The notes beneath the pieces were generated by a model. It worked only from the letters and a program-made list of their open reading frames with translations. It was not told the DNA's origin and did not search any database. This document shows, one piece after another, positions 15,675 through 25,004 of a stretch of DNA of 64,000 bases. The position numbers were made by a program, and so were the translations under genes. How positions within the stretch are numbered: the first letter of the stretch is position 1; each line of letters opens with the position of its first letter. This stretch comes from an uncultured Candidatus Nitrosopumilus sp. (GTDB taxonomy: Archaea > Thermoproteota > Nitrososphaeria > Nitrososphaerales > Nitrosopumilaceae), in NCBI GenBank assembly GCA_951812645.1, contig CATOSM010000001.1, positions 413,560 to 477,559 on the forward strand, read 5' to 3'.

Positions 15675-16229
15675 ATGAAGAGTGTCAGTATTTTCCTAGT
15701 TTTAGCAATCGGCATCGGCGTATTCCAAATGACACATGCACAAGAAAAGAATCTTGACATGGGGCTAGAGGTTACAGATGGAGAGAAAATCATGCTGTTC
15801 TCAGGATTTGCAATTGCAATACTTGGGGTATTTTTGTTTCTTGCAAGAGATGTCATTCTTAGAAGAAAGACATCATATGATAAAGAGGAACTAGAATCAA
15901 AAAAAGACAAGACGTATGAGAAATATCATTCTGATTGGGGGGACGATTATGAAGAGTTGGGTCAGAGAAGAAACACCAAAGAGGACAAGGAATTCCGAGA
16001 GGCACTAAACAACGATGAATTGCCAAACTATTACAAAATCATCGGAGTCGAAAAAGATGCAACTCCTGAAGAAATAAAAAAGAAATTCAGGGAACTGGCA
16101 AAGAAGATCCACCCAGATAAAACAAAGGAAGACTCTGAAGAAGAGATGGCAGAAATCAACAAAGCATACGAAGTGTTATCAGATAAAGAAAGCAGAGACA
16201 GATACGACAAATATTTCAATGCAGACTAG
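15675..16229 (+). CDS. Membrane J-domain protein
   Basis: 184 residues. Signal-like N-terminus (SIFLVLAIGIGVFQMTHAQ), a second membrane helix (KIMLFSGFAIAILGVFLFLA), a charged linker, then a C-terminal J domain from about residue 117: NYYKIIGVEKDATPEEIKKKFRELAKKIHPDKT with the HPD motif, ending EVLSDKESRDRYDKYF. J domains stimulate Hsp70 (DnaK). The domain should face the cytoplasm near the membrane. It starts 10 bases after the Lrp gene. Confidence 0.88.
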   Translation: MKSVSIFLVLAIGIGVFQMTHAQEKNLDMGLEVTDGEKIMLFSGFAIAILGVFLFLARDVILRRKTSYDKEELESKKDKTYEKYHSDWGDDYEELGQRRNTKEDKEFREALNNDELPNYYKIIGVEKDATPEEIKKKFRELAKKIHPDKTKEDSEEEMAEINKAYEVLSDKESRDRYDKYFNAD

Positions 16230-16630
16230 ACAGAATCTATCTTTACAATAATCAGACTTAATTCAATCGAATTTGGAGTCTGTACGCTGTTTGTCAAATT
16301 GGTAAACAACTCAACAGACACAGCGTTACCATCAAAATCTATGTCAGCAGTAATTTTTAGCTCACCAAATTCAGTATTTGGACCAAGCATTTTCTTTGTA
16401 AGCAATGGAACGATTGAAAGATCTTCTACGACACATTTCATTTTATATGCAAATTTGTCTGAAAAATATACACCCCCACGAGTTGTCGGCTCATTGACAG
16501 GGATTGGAGAATCAGTTATCGATGCACCGGTAACAGAGTATGATTTTTCATTAACATGCAATGTGAATTTGGCAGGATTTTTTTCATGAGATTCCATTAA
16601 TTTTGCCAGCAAATCTTTGTTAAAGGACAT
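16226..16630 (-). CDS. Hypothetical protein, 134 residues
   Basis: MSFNKDLLAKLMESHEKNPAKFTLHVNEKSYSVTG, followed by a beta-rich C-terminal part (GELKITADIDFDGNAVSVELFTNL). No cysteines beyond one, no membrane segment. Ends overlap the J-domain gene by 4 bases, convergently. The strand-rich pattern and ligand-free surface give no clue to function. Confidence 0.65.
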   Translation of the reverse strand: MSFNKDLLAKLMESHEKNPAKFTLHVNEKSYSVTGASITDSPIPVNEPTTRGGVYFSDKFAYKMKCVVEDLSIVPLLTKKMLGPNTEFGELKITADIDFDGNAVSVELFTNLTNSVQTPNSIELSLIIVKIDSV

Positions 16631-16699
16631 TCAAAGATCAACAAATCACAATTCTATTGAATCTTTCCTTAGTCAGCAAATAGCAAACTAGAGGATTAG

Positions 16700-18058
16700 A
16701 TGGAGATCATCTTTAAAAACGCGAATTTCGATCAAAGTGTATTGCAACAATTTGCAAATACACATTCGATGAGAAATGAAATTCTCAGCCTTATGGTGGA
16801 AAAAGGGTTGAATGATGACTGTTATGTCAAAATGCTAGATTATACTATCGATTTGTTTGAGAGTCAAGGACTCGGTGCAGACTATTACGGATATCACAAT
16901 ATCAGTCATGAATTAGAAGTGACATATGTTGCACTACTTGCAATCAATCAAAACAGAGTAGAGTTTACAGATGAGGACGTACGATATCTGTATGTTGCAG
17001 CACTGTTTCATGATTTTGATCCTCAAAAAAGCGTAGACAAGCCTCACGAAGAAAGTGTTTTGAAATTTATTGGGATGGATAAAAAATTACTCCAGCTACT
17101 TAAAGAGGCAAACATAGATTTAGAAATTATCAAGACGTTAATCCTTAGAACGACGTATCCATGGAGCGGTAAGATAAGAGACAGTGCAGAGATTCAAATA
17201 AAAGAAGCATTCAACAACTCAGATTTAACAAGAAACAACTTGCCATATCAAGAACACATCATGGAGATGGGATGGTATCTATCAGTCGTAGATAGGATTA
17301 GCGGTTATGCATTGGGAGACTTTACAAAAGCAATGGAGATGGCAAAAATGAACGCACACGCACTAGCTTGGAGGCCATCGTTAATTGTAAGAAGTGCAGT
17401 TGCATATTTTGAAGAATTACTAAACAAAGAGACAGATATGGCAAAGGGAATTCTCAAGGTTTTGCCAAAGGAGATGAGAAAGAACTTTTTTGATACTGTG
17501 CTGTCATTTATGAAGATTAGGCAGCAAGAGATTACAATTCAAGCGGATTATTCATATGAAAATCTAAAACTAGTTCCAACCATAGAATCAATGGCAACAA
17601 GAGAAGATCCCAAATTTATCAAAGCATTGTATGAAATATTCCTAGAATTACCATCACCACTTCAATTTGAAAAAGAAAATTTTGAAGAATTAGTCAAAGA
17701 CCCCCAAGTGGTAATTAACACATTAAGAATTAACGACAAAGATGGAGAGATTGTAGGATTTGCCAAAGGGGGGCCACTAGAAAATTACAAACTAAGAGAA
17801 GAGATCAGGGACGAGAATTATGGGTTATCAAATACGATATTTTTAGAGCCAATAGCGCTCAAAATGGGATATTGGGGGCTAAAGGGAGGCAGTGAGATGC
17901 GCCATATGTTCATCATGCAAGCACATTCAATGAAATTCAAATTTATGACCAGTTTTGCACTGCGAGACGTCATCAGAGCAAGAATAGACAAAGAGCAGGC
18001 AGAATTTGTAACGCTGTTTGATCCTGAAAGATGGGATTACTATAGAATCAAAATCTAA
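16700..18058 (+). CDS. HD-domain protein with C-terminal GNAT-like domain
   Basis: 452 residues. The N-terminal ~250 residues carry a metal-dependent HD signature: H in YHNISHELEV, then the HD pair in AALFHDFDP, and D in LSVVDRISGY. The C-terminal ~160 residues look like a GNAT acetyltransferase: VVINTLRINDKDGEIVGFAKGG, then a long helix and MRHMFIMQAHSMKFKFMTSFALRDVI in the acetyl-CoA loop region. HD proteins hydrolyse phosphate esters, often nucleotides. An HD-GNAT fusion suggests a coupled nucleotide/acyl function, but neither substrate is known. The GNAT call is weaker than the HD call. Confidence 0.7.
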   Translation: MEIIFKNANFDQSVLQQFANTHSMRNEILSLMVEKGLNDDCYVKMLDYTIDLFESQGLGADYYGYHNISHELEVTYVALLAINQNRVEFTDEDVRYLYVAALFHDFDPQKSVDKPHEESVLKFIGMDKKLLQLLKEANIDLEIIKTLILRTTYPWSGKIRDSAEIQIKEAFNNSDLTRNNLPYQEHIMEMGWYLSVVDRISGYALGDFTKAMEMAKMNAHALAWRPSLIVRSAVAYFEELLNKETDMAKGILKVLPKEMRKNFFDTVLSFMKIRQQEITIQADYSYENLKLVPTIESMATREDPKFIKALYEIFLELPSPLQFEKENFEELVKDPQVVINTLRINDKDGEIVGFAKGGPLENYKLREEIRDENYGLSNTIFLEPIALKMGYWGLKGGSEMRHMFIMQAHSMKFKFMTSFALRDVIRARIDKEQAEFVTLFDPERWDYYRIKI

Positions 18059-18067
18059 AACCGGCAC

Positions 18068-18916
18068 ATGAAAAAATCGATTTTAAAAATACTAGAATCC
18101 AAGATTCAAGGGCAGGTACAATCAAGTAAAGAATTCTGAGAATTTTATTCGGTTGATGCAAGATCGTACAAGATTCTTCCAAAAATAGTCGTGATTCCAA
18201 AAAATGAGGCAGATGTAATCAATACTGTAAAAATTGCTAAAAAAATAAAACAATGGTAGCAGTTAGAGGTACAGGCCAGGACGGGGAGGTGGAAATGGAA
18301 AAAAGATCACACTGCCAAAAAATCAGAAAATTTCAAATGATGTAACAAAGATTACAAAAGAAATTCAAAGAGAAAAATTCCCCAATGTTTGAAAAAATTC
18401 ATCAGGATACAGACTAGACAAAGCAAATACAAAAAAAAGATTCTCATAAAATCATTGCCGGTTCTGAAGGGACATTAGGAGTTATACTTTCTGCAAAATT
18501 ACAAATAAAACAAAAACCAAAACAACAAATTTTGTTTGTTGCAGAATATGACTCGATAGTAAAAGATGCAAAAAACTGTTTAGAGATTAGCAAGACAGAA
18601 CCATCTGCAATTGAATTTGTAGACAAGACAGCATTTGACCAAATTGATTGTAAATTTAACGAGAAAAGCAAATGTTTGCTCTGTAGAGTATGATGAAAAA
18701 TTATTTCAAAACAAAAAATATTCAGAAAAATCACTACTGGAAACAGGGTAGAAAAAGTACAAAATAAAAAAGAAATTGAAAAGTGGTGGAAGTTTAGGGA
18801 TTCATCGCTCCGTTATAGCTTAAAATCAATAAAAAAGAAAATAGGATTCCACACATAATTGAAGATGCGGCAGTTCCTTTGGAGAATTTTCCAAGATTAT
18901 TTACAATATCAAGAAA
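18068..18916 (+). pseudogene. FAD-linked oxidase (GlcD/D-lactate dehydrogenase type), 5' part
   Basis: Start MKKSILKILESKI, in-frame stop at 18138, then EFYSVDARSYKILPKIVVIPKNEADVINTVKIAKK, the FAD-binding_4 N-terminus. Another stop and frameshift are followed by AVRGTGQ, where the family has the flavin-binding glycine run. Further on AGSEGTLGVILSAKLQIK (the GSEGTLG motif) and EPSAIEFVD are clear. At least four disruptions. The reading ends in IIEDAAVPLENFPRLFTIS, just before an IS end at 18917. Its C-terminus continues at 21661, beyond the insertion. Confidence 0.85.
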
Positions 18917-19581
18917 CCATCCTAAAACCGATCATTTTATGAATAATTCTCGATAATCGGGATCCAAGAATGACCCTGCTGATGCATCCTTCATGATTCA
19001 CAGAGATGTCAGACATTCAATGGAACAGTTCTATCACATCTGCCAAAGCCTGCCAAAACAGGAAGCCGGGATGCAATGGCAGAAACACAATCAACGGAAC
19101 ATTGTTTGTCCTAACAACCGGATGCAGGCGGGCAGACATGCCAGACAGATACGGTTCAAAATCCACCACGCATCTGAGATTCTCAGAGCTGCGGCAAAAA
19201 GGATGAATCAACTGAAATTTTTTGCAGGCAAATCCGTCCCTGCCTGTGTGCGGATTTTATCAGTTCTGATGGAATCTTTTTTCATATTCATCAGTTGCTG
19301 CCAAAAAGGGTGGGCTATGATGCGGCATATATCGGAGACTTGCAGATGTCACGGAATCAGATGCTGCATTCCCTACAGGAAAAATTCCAGATTCGCTGTG
19401 CCAGGGAATGTGCAAAACGGATACGACAAGGCAGGGTTTGCAGTTGAGAGGTTTCCTTGCCTGGCTCAGGTGCGGGTTGAGAAGGACTGTGGCAAGGCAT
19501 GAAAAGAAACTGTGGGAATCAGCTGGGATTAGTCCTGCCTGGCATGCATCATGGTGTATTGGAGAGTATTGGAATGAGTCG
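18917..19581 (+). mobile_element. Decayed third copy of the IS5-like element
   Basis: Left end CATCCTAAAACCGATCATT matches copy A from base 6 of the inverted repeat; sequence identity to copy A is obvious through the first 300 bases (MIHR...MSDIQWN, NTINGTLFVLTTGC). Later there are several deletions and the right end (near 19566-19581) is barely recognisable. Length about 665 bp against 878. No open transposase. The first five bases of the repeat are missing, so the insertion event is old. Confidence 0.8.
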
Positions 19582-19678
19582 GTTATGTTTTTCCCAAGTC
19601 CGTAATGTATCCTATTGCGGCATGATGGCAAAGAGGGAAAACATGGCTGCCGTACCTTGGGGCCACGCGGTTGGATCT

Positions 19679-21355
19679 CTAGCTGCAGGTTGCAGAATAC
19701 GTTACGGATTCCGTGATGGTGACCTCAGCGCCCGTTGCAACGCGGCTAAGGTCAAGCACAAAGCCGACCGATGCAGAATCAGGGGATCCTGAGGCTGGAA
19801 GCGCGTTTGGTCCGATAAAGTTGGTATCATCAAAGTTGACGCCGTTCGGATCAGTGGTGATAGGGGCATAGGATGCCGAACTGGTGACATCAGTGCCGAC
19901 CTTGGATACGGCATCAGAAAGGGCAGAGCCGTCAGGCTTTAGCCATCCGGTAGAGGTAAACTTTATTCCCCCAAGATCCTGGTTGCCGACATTTTTGATC
20001 TGGTTTTGTACAATGCCAGACTCAGAGCCGTATTTTGCGTCATCAAAGTCCATGATGTAGGTTCCAAGGGATATGGAGCACACGTCTGATACGGCAAGGT
20101 CTGCTATTGACTTTTGTAATGTCCCCTTGCCGTCATCTACCAGCACCATGCGTTCAGGATCGTTATAGTATGGATTGTAATGTATGTCTCCGGACAATAT
20201 TGCCGTAAAGTCAGGCGTTGCTGTCCCGTAATAGTTGTGCGTTGCAACCATCACTCCTACTGCCTGGTTGATAATATCAAAGCCCTTTATGTTATCAAAG
20301 GTGTTATGGGTAAATCTGTTTGTCTTGTCAATCTTTGTTGTCTCATCAGTTATATGCAGAGGATTTTTGGTATTACCCAGTTCTTTTGGAGATACCCCAC
20401 ATTTTCCCGTACAAAAGGCAATTCCGTTATTGCCGCCAGAGATGGTGTTGTTGCTAACGGTAACATGAGACATGGGCTCTCCTCCCCCTAGCTTGATAGC
20501 TCCTCGCAGGGTATCGTCTTTGACTCCATTAAGGAATTCTAGCGTATTGCTTGCATTATGTATGTGATTGTCAAGAACCCTTATGTGCTCAACTGCTCGA
20601 AGACCAATTGCAGAGGCAGGAGTATTTGAGAATGTGTTGTCCTGTATCAGAATATTTTCACCATTAGAAAAGCCTATTCCTGCCCATGTCGTAGTATCAA
20701 TGGTGTTGCCGGTAATGTTGGAATTCTGCAGGCCGCCTGCGTTTGACTTAAGAGTAATAAAATACATTGCACTCCACAGTTTTTTGGCCTTTTCAGTGAC
20801 ATTCAATCCGGGCTCATAAAATGTTCCAATGTTCTTAAAGACGTTGTCTGTCACATTCAGGTTTCGTATCAGAGTGTCAGGTACATTGGCCAACCTTATT
20901 CCATGGCCTCTAGTGTCTGCTAGCGTATTGTTGTGTATTGTTACATCAGATGAAGTTTTGCCAATGGTTATTGCAGAGTTTGACGTAGTATTCTTAAACG
21001 TGATACCCTGTATGGTAACATCATCAGAACGTACATCAATCCAAGATGTTCCATTAAGGATTACTCTATCATTTGCAGTAGGCTCTATTGTCAGAGCTTT
21101 GTCAACATTTATTCTATCTTCATCATCATAACTTCCAGCTGAGATGGATATGGTATCAGTTGCATTTGCTGCTGCAATTGCAGACTGTATGGTACGGTAT
21201 GTAGTAGGATCATCACAAACTGGTGTCCTACGATTACCATCAGGACATCCTGGATCCACATTAACTGTGGCAGCATGTGCGGAAGGAACCGCAATCAGGA
21301 TAGTCAGTGCCGCAATCATAAACATCGTATATTGTAAGGTGGTCAATTTTCTCAT
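19679..21355 (-). CDS. Exported right-handed beta-helix (pectate-lyase-like) protein
   Basis: 558 residues from MRKLTTLQYTMFMIAALTILIAVPSAHA, a signal peptide with cleavage after AHA. The start at 21400 would prefix a non-signal segment. The mature part has NosD/CASH-like repeats: TYRTIQSAIAAANATDTISISAGSY, then parallel-helix rungs such as SDVTIHNNTLADTRGHGIRL, NSNITGNTIDTTTW, VTVSNNTISGGNNG. The C-terminal ~150 residues are a separate beta domain (GGIKFTSTGWLKPDG...). Such proteins bind or cut polysaccharides outside the cell; catalytic residues cannot be assigned. GC content is visibly above the flanks, and the gene sits inside an interrupted oxidase gene, both signs of acquisition. Confidence 0.82.
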   Translation of the reverse strand: MRKLTTLQYTMFMIAALTILIAVPSAHAATVNVDPGCPDGNRRTPVCDDPTTYRTIQSAIAAANATDTISISAGSYDDEDRINVDKALTIEPTANDRVILNGTSWIDVRSDDVTIQGITFKNTTSNSAITIGKTSSDVTIHNNTLADTRGHGIRLANVPDTLIRNLNVTDNVFKNIGTFYEPGLNVTEKAKKLWSAMYFITLKSNAGGLQNSNITGNTIDTTTWAGIGFSNGENILIQDNTFSNTPASAIGLRAVEHIRVLDNHIHNASNTLEFLNGVKDDTLRGAIKLGGGEPMSHVTVSNNTISGGNNGIAFCTGKCGVSPKELGNTKNPLHITDETTKIDKTNRFTHNTFDNIKGFDIINQAVGVMVATHNYYGTATPDFTAILSGDIHYNPYYNDPERMVLVDDGKGTLQKSIADLAVSDVCSISLGTYIMDFDDAKYGSESGIVQNQIKNVGNQDLGGIKFTSTGWLKPDGSALSDAVSKVGTDVTSSASYAPITTDPNGVNFDDTNFIGPNALPASGSPDSASVGFVLDLSRVATGAEVTITESVTYSATCS

Positions 21356-21660
21356 GGAATACCTGTGATCAGAGGGGTTAATAAACTGTCGGTTCCGCAA
21401 AGGCCGTTTGTTTTTGGCCCAGCTGCGATATATTCTGGCCTGATCTGTCCGGGATGCTGGTTTTGCCCCCTGGTATGAAATTGTCTCACGTCAGGATGTG
21501 CCGTACCATGCTCATCCTGCACCGCCTGATAATGATTCCACGCTGCACGCATTGTGAATCTGCCGGCCCTTGAAATTTCATGAGAACGTACTGTGTTTGG
21601 CGATGGACAGGTCCCAGACGGTCATCGGAAACTTCCCGAATGGCCGGTCTTGAGATCAGT
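21356..21660 (-). other. GC-rich leader region with a possible gene fragment
   Basis: About 300 bases upstream of the beta-helix gene, as GC-rich as that gene. One minus-strand frame (21352-21552) reads MRAAWNHYQAVQDEHGTAHPDVRQFHTRGQ..., which is open upstream as RSHEISRAGRFT. It could be a remnant of a foreign gene. No promoter stands out. The right limit of the foreign segment is near 21660, where the oxidase reading resumes. Confidence 0.35.
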
Positions 21661-21990
21661 TTCAAATAAAATCAATAAAAAATACAATACAAAATCAATT
21701 GTATGTGGACATGCAGGGAATGAAAATGTTCATGTCAGATGAATAGCAAAAAGAAAAAATCTCCAAATGATAAAAAAATTGCCACATAGTATTTTGATAA
21801 AATTATTAAGATAAGAGGTACAATTACGGCTGAACATGGAGACGGGTTAGCATGATCAGAGTTTATCAGAAAGCAATACGGCTCTAAAAACTACAAAACA
21901 TTCAAAATAATCAAAAATTATTTCGGCCCAGATAATATTCTAAACCCAGGTGAAAAATCACCGCAAAGAATACCGTTATCAAAAATTTAG
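21661..21990 (+). pseudogene. FAD-linked oxidase, 3' part
   Basis: KYNTKSIVCGHAGNENVHVR matches the GHAGDGNIH motif of the GlcD/D-lactate dehydrogenase family. A stop, a frameshift, and then GTITAEHGDGLA, a further stop, SEFIRKQYGSKNYKTFKIIKNYFGPDNILNPGEK follow, which is the conserved C-terminus. This is the continuation of the gene that begins at 18068; the two parts are separated by about 2.7 kb. The frame ends at a TAG at 21988-21990. Confidence 0.85.
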
Positions 21991-22054
21991 AATGAATTTG
22001 AAAAAACACTCAAAGCTGAATTTTCCGATGCAGAAACGCTTTAGTATCTAAAAA

Positions 22055-22488
22055 TTGTCCCAAAAATCGCTGGCGGGTAAGGGCATAGTACTAGTGTTAG
22101 TAATTACAGTGGGAATTACACCAGGATTTGCATCAAAAGAAACTGAAAGAGCATCAATTGCAAATCCAAGATTGGAAAATGCATTTCGTACATCAGTAAC
22201 AGATAAAATTAGCGTGCAACAAAAAATCCAGATTTCAGATGACATTACAAATCATCAAGGAAAAACGCAAAATTTGTTTATCTAGTTCAAATTAAAAATG
22301 ATGCAGACATGGTAGCATCATTAGGATGGATCAGCGGACAGTTAACAATAAACCAAAAACTCAGTCCATCATTGTCATGGACTCCAGATGGTTCAGGAGA
22401 ATCTATTGCCAAAGTATTTGTTTGGGAGGATTTGGCAAATCAAGGTGCATTAGCACAACATGTGAAACTACCAGTTAGTGTAAGTTAA
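22055..22488 (+). pseudogene. Exported surface protein with internal frameshift
   Basis: TTG start, signal peptide (GIVLVLVITVGITPGFA), then KISVQQKIQISDDITNHQGKTQ and a stop at 22283. In the next frame the DNA continues VYLVQIKNDADMVASLGWISGQL...SWTPDGSGESIAKVFVWEDLANQGALAQHVKLPVSVS to a TAA. The second half has the pattern of terminal domains on many archaeal surface proteins (a beta sandwich ending in FVWE). One base change at about 22268 explains the break. Confidence 0.7.
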
Positions 22489-22684
22489 AATTTATGAAAA
22501 TAAATTCATCAAAAATTTTGTTGTCTATTTAAAAAATTCGAACAATCTGTTCCTAAATTGATCAAATACAAACCCGATACAAAAAATATAGGTCTGCAAC
22601 GCAATAAATGGGATCAGAGATTTGTCTAATAGTGAAAAAAGTTCGACAAGTTCTCGCTAATATCACCTCGAGCGTAAAGCGATT
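22489..22684. other. Short gene-free spacer
   Basis: About 200 bases of AT-rich DNA without a supported ORF. A short GC-richer patch, CACCTCGAGCG, occurs near 22666. Nothing recognised. Confidence 0.4.
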
Positions 22685-22828
22685 ATGACAATAGGATATT
22701 GTGTGAAGTGTCGAGACAAACGAGAAATCGGCGGCCCTAAACCATACACCATGAAAAATGGTAAACCTGCAATCAAGGGCACATGCCCTACATGTAGCAC
22801 AGCCATTTTTAGAATAGGCAGAGGATAA
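22685..22828 (+). CDS. DUF5679 zinc-ribbon protein, 47 residues
   Basis: MTIGYCVKCRDKREIGGPKPYTMKNGKPAIKGTCPTCSTAIFRIGRG. The order YCVKCR...MKNG(K/R)PA-KG-CP-C-T--FRIG is the DUF5679 signature, with two CxxC pairs making a zinc site. The family is widespread in archaea and some bacteria, and its role is unknown. Next gene downstream is convergent. Confidence 0.85.
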   Translation: MTIGYCVKCRDKREIGGPKPYTMKNGKPAIKGTCPTCSTAIFRIGRG

Positions 22829-22846
22829 ACTTCTCACCAGAGAAAT

Positions 22847-23098
22847 TCAATACTGCCATTCATCAGCGAGGCCATTCCACAGTGAACGCATTGAGGATGG
22901 ATCTTTTTCTATTTCTTCAGTAATTCTATTTTTGAGTACAAAAAAGAAATTTTCCAAAGCATCAGTTCCACCATCAGCATGCAGTTCATGACCGATTTGA
23001 GTGATTCTCTTGTGTTTTTCTGAAATTTCCCCAGAGTCAGGATTTTGAAGACAAAAAGTCATCAAATCAATTAGTTCTTCTTCCAACATAAAGTCCAT
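22847..23098 (-). CDS. Hypothetical protein, 83 residues
   Basis: MDFMLEEELIDLMTFCLQNPDSGEISEKHKRITQIGHELHADGG, mostly helical and acidic, ending SLWNGLADEWQY. No motif known to me. It lies 48 bases downstream of another hypothetical gene on the same strand and may be its partner. Confidence 0.65.
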   Translation of the reverse strand: MDFMLEEELIDLMTFCLQNPDSGEISEKHKRITQIGHELHADGGTDALENFFFVLKNRITEEIEKDPSSMRSLWNGLADEWQY

Positions 23099-23146
23099 AA
23101 AAATAGTAAAAAAATAGAGAATTTAGGTTTTAAGAAAATAAAAAAA

Positions 23147-23521
23147 TTAGTTCAATCTTCGATAGATTTCTTTGAATTCTGTCGAAAGATTGTAAGACAT
23201 GTTCAACAAATGGGCAAGTTGATTCATGGACGTCTTATCACGACCCAATTGTCGTAGAATTGTCAATGCCTTTTGGGGAGAACTAGACAAAAGATCAACT
23301 TGTCCAGACCAAGTCTTGAATGCATCCTCCACATCTAGTGAAAAATTCAAAACAAACTCTTTCCAATGAGACATTGATTTTAGAGCTTTTTCACTTAAGA
23401 GTATTTGAGACAGTTCACGAAACTCATTTTTTCTATCAACGTACAAAATCTCAAGGGCTTGTTGAATTTTCTCCTCTTCGTATTCAGAAGAATTCAGCAT
23501 GTACATTCCAGCTATGCTCAT
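23147..23521 (-). CDS. Hypothetical helical protein, 124 residues
   Basis: MSIAGMYMLNSSEYEEEKIQQALEILYVDRKNEFRELSQ, with helices throughout, and the end NQLAHLLNMSYNLSTEFKEIYRRLN. A start at MYM is possible. There are no cysteines or membrane segments. It may be cotranscribed with the following 83-residue protein. Confidence 0.65.
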   Translation of the reverse strand: MSIAGMYMLNSSEYEEEKIQQALEILYVDRKNEFRELSQILLSEKALKSMSHWKEFVLNFSLDVEDAFKTWSGQVDLLSSSPQKALTILRQLGRDKTSMNQLAHLLNMSYNLSTEFKEIYRRLN

Positions 23522-23640
23522 ACCATTCTATGCATGCAATGACAAATAAGCTAGCAAGCAAATTTCCAAAAAAATGTTAAAAAAAATATTTAAAAATGGA
23601 CAAATATTCAAAATTTAAAAAAAGAAAAAAGTTTGTGATT

Positions 23641-24954
23641 TTATTGGAATGGATCAATAAATGGACAGTTTACAATATGGTCACTATCCATTGGACGAGC
23701 AATACCAATGTCAATCAAACCAGCTTCTCTGTAGGCGTTCATATCATCAATGGTTTCTAATAATTGTGCATTTTCAGGATTATCCCAACCAATCATAAAG
23801 ATTCTCCACATTGGAGAATAATTTGTGTCGCCGGGAGCCCCTGCTGCAATACCAGGCTGAAATCCTAACGGACCAGTACCTTCAAGACCATTTCTGAACT
23901 GATACAAGTCTACTGCTGCTGAATTTGCAATCAAGCTTGCTGATGTTGGTGAACTAACAACACCCATCATTCCTGCAGAACCACTAGGAGTAGCATCTGT
24001 TACAATGTAATAGATTGTTCTACCGTCTGGACCCCATCCACGATGAGCTATGAAAGTTACATTCATCTCTTCTGTATCGATATCAAGAACTTGACCACCA
24101 CCATAAGGAGTAGTGTCAGTTAGTGTTTTGTCCTCTTTTACCATCATCTGACCATCAGGCCAAATAATTTGAGGCATATTCAAAACCACATCAACTTCAG
24201 TTAACGTAAGTTCGTTGTTCTCAGCTGCTTTCACAATCATTGCTTCTGAATCAAGTACTCTTGGGGAGACGCCATCATTCCACATTACATGAATGTGAGA
24301 AGTCAATGCACTGTACACATCTGCTTGTGCAGGAGTACTAGCGAATACTTGACCTTGATATCCATGAACACCATCGCCTTCAATGCCGTTGGTAAACAAG
24401 TATACTTTGGAAAGTGCTTCGTCAGGAGTGTTCTTCAATAAAGGGGCAAGTTCAACTTGCCATCCTTGTTGTTCAGTAATTATGTCTGCATGTGTAGGAT
24501 CACTAGAATCAGTGATGATATAGTATACATCTCCACCATCATAGTAACCTTGATGCAGAGGGATTGTTGCTGGAACATTTGCTCTTGATAATCTAAGTAC
24601 AGAACCCAAGTCTGCTTCAGTTAAATCTTCAGATTCTTCCATCATGGTTTCTTGCATGTGTTCTTTTTCCATGTGTTCTTGATCATGGGTCTCTTCCATG
24701 GCTTCCATCTTTTCTTCTTCAACTGGAGCTACAGGAGTGGTAGTTGTTCCTTGATCTGCTTCCCAGCCGGCTCTGCCGCCAGGATAGTTAGAGCATAGGT
24801 CTAATCCACAAATACCAGTACTAGAACCATATTGAGCGATTCCAGTGCCTTTGCTTTTTTTAGCATCAGCATCTGTGAAATAGTCAGTTCCCAAACCTGT
24901 TGTTAACAAGGGTAGAATTGCAAGAAGTGCAATGTATCTTAGACTCTTGTTCAT
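23641..24954 (-). CDS. Exported protein with two similar domains
   Basis: 437 residues. Signal peptide (SLRYIALLAILPLLTTGLG), then a low-complexity E/M/H-rich linker (EEEKMEAMEETHDQEHMEK) that could bind metal. Two related halves follow: VPLHQGYYDGGDVYYIITDSSDP and NVTFIAHRGWGPDGRTIYYIVTDATP, each then containing FTNGIEGDG/YQFRNGLEGTG. This duplicated form matches DUF7482-type archaeal proteins as I know them. It is probably secreted and loosely wall-associated. The M/H/E linker hints at copper handling but that is speculation. Confidence 0.75.
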   Translation of the reverse strand: MNKSLRYIALLAILPLLTTGLGTDYFTDADAKKSKGTGIAQYGSSTGICGLDLCSNYPGGRAGWEADQGTTTTPVAPVEEEKMEAMEETHDQEHMEKEHMQETMMEESEDLTEADLGSVLRLSRANVPATIPLHQGYYDGGDVYYIITDSSDPTHADIITEQQGWQVELAPLLKNTPDEALSKVYLFTNGIEGDGVHGYQGQVFASTPAQADVYSALTSHIHVMWNDGVSPRVLDSEAMIVKAAENNELTLTEVDVVLNMPQIIWPDGQMMVKEDKTLTDTTPYGGGQVLDIDTEEMNVTFIAHRGWGPDGRTIYYIVTDATPSGSAGMMGVVSSPTSASLIANSAAVDLYQFRNGLEGTGPLGFQPGIAAGAPGDTNYSPMWRIFMIGWDNPENAQLLETIDDMNAYREAGLIDIGIARPMDSDHIVNCPFIDPFQ

Positions 24955-25004
24955 ACGAGAAAAATAGAGATTTGGTTTAAAAGAATTTGTCCAAATCAGG
25001 CATT

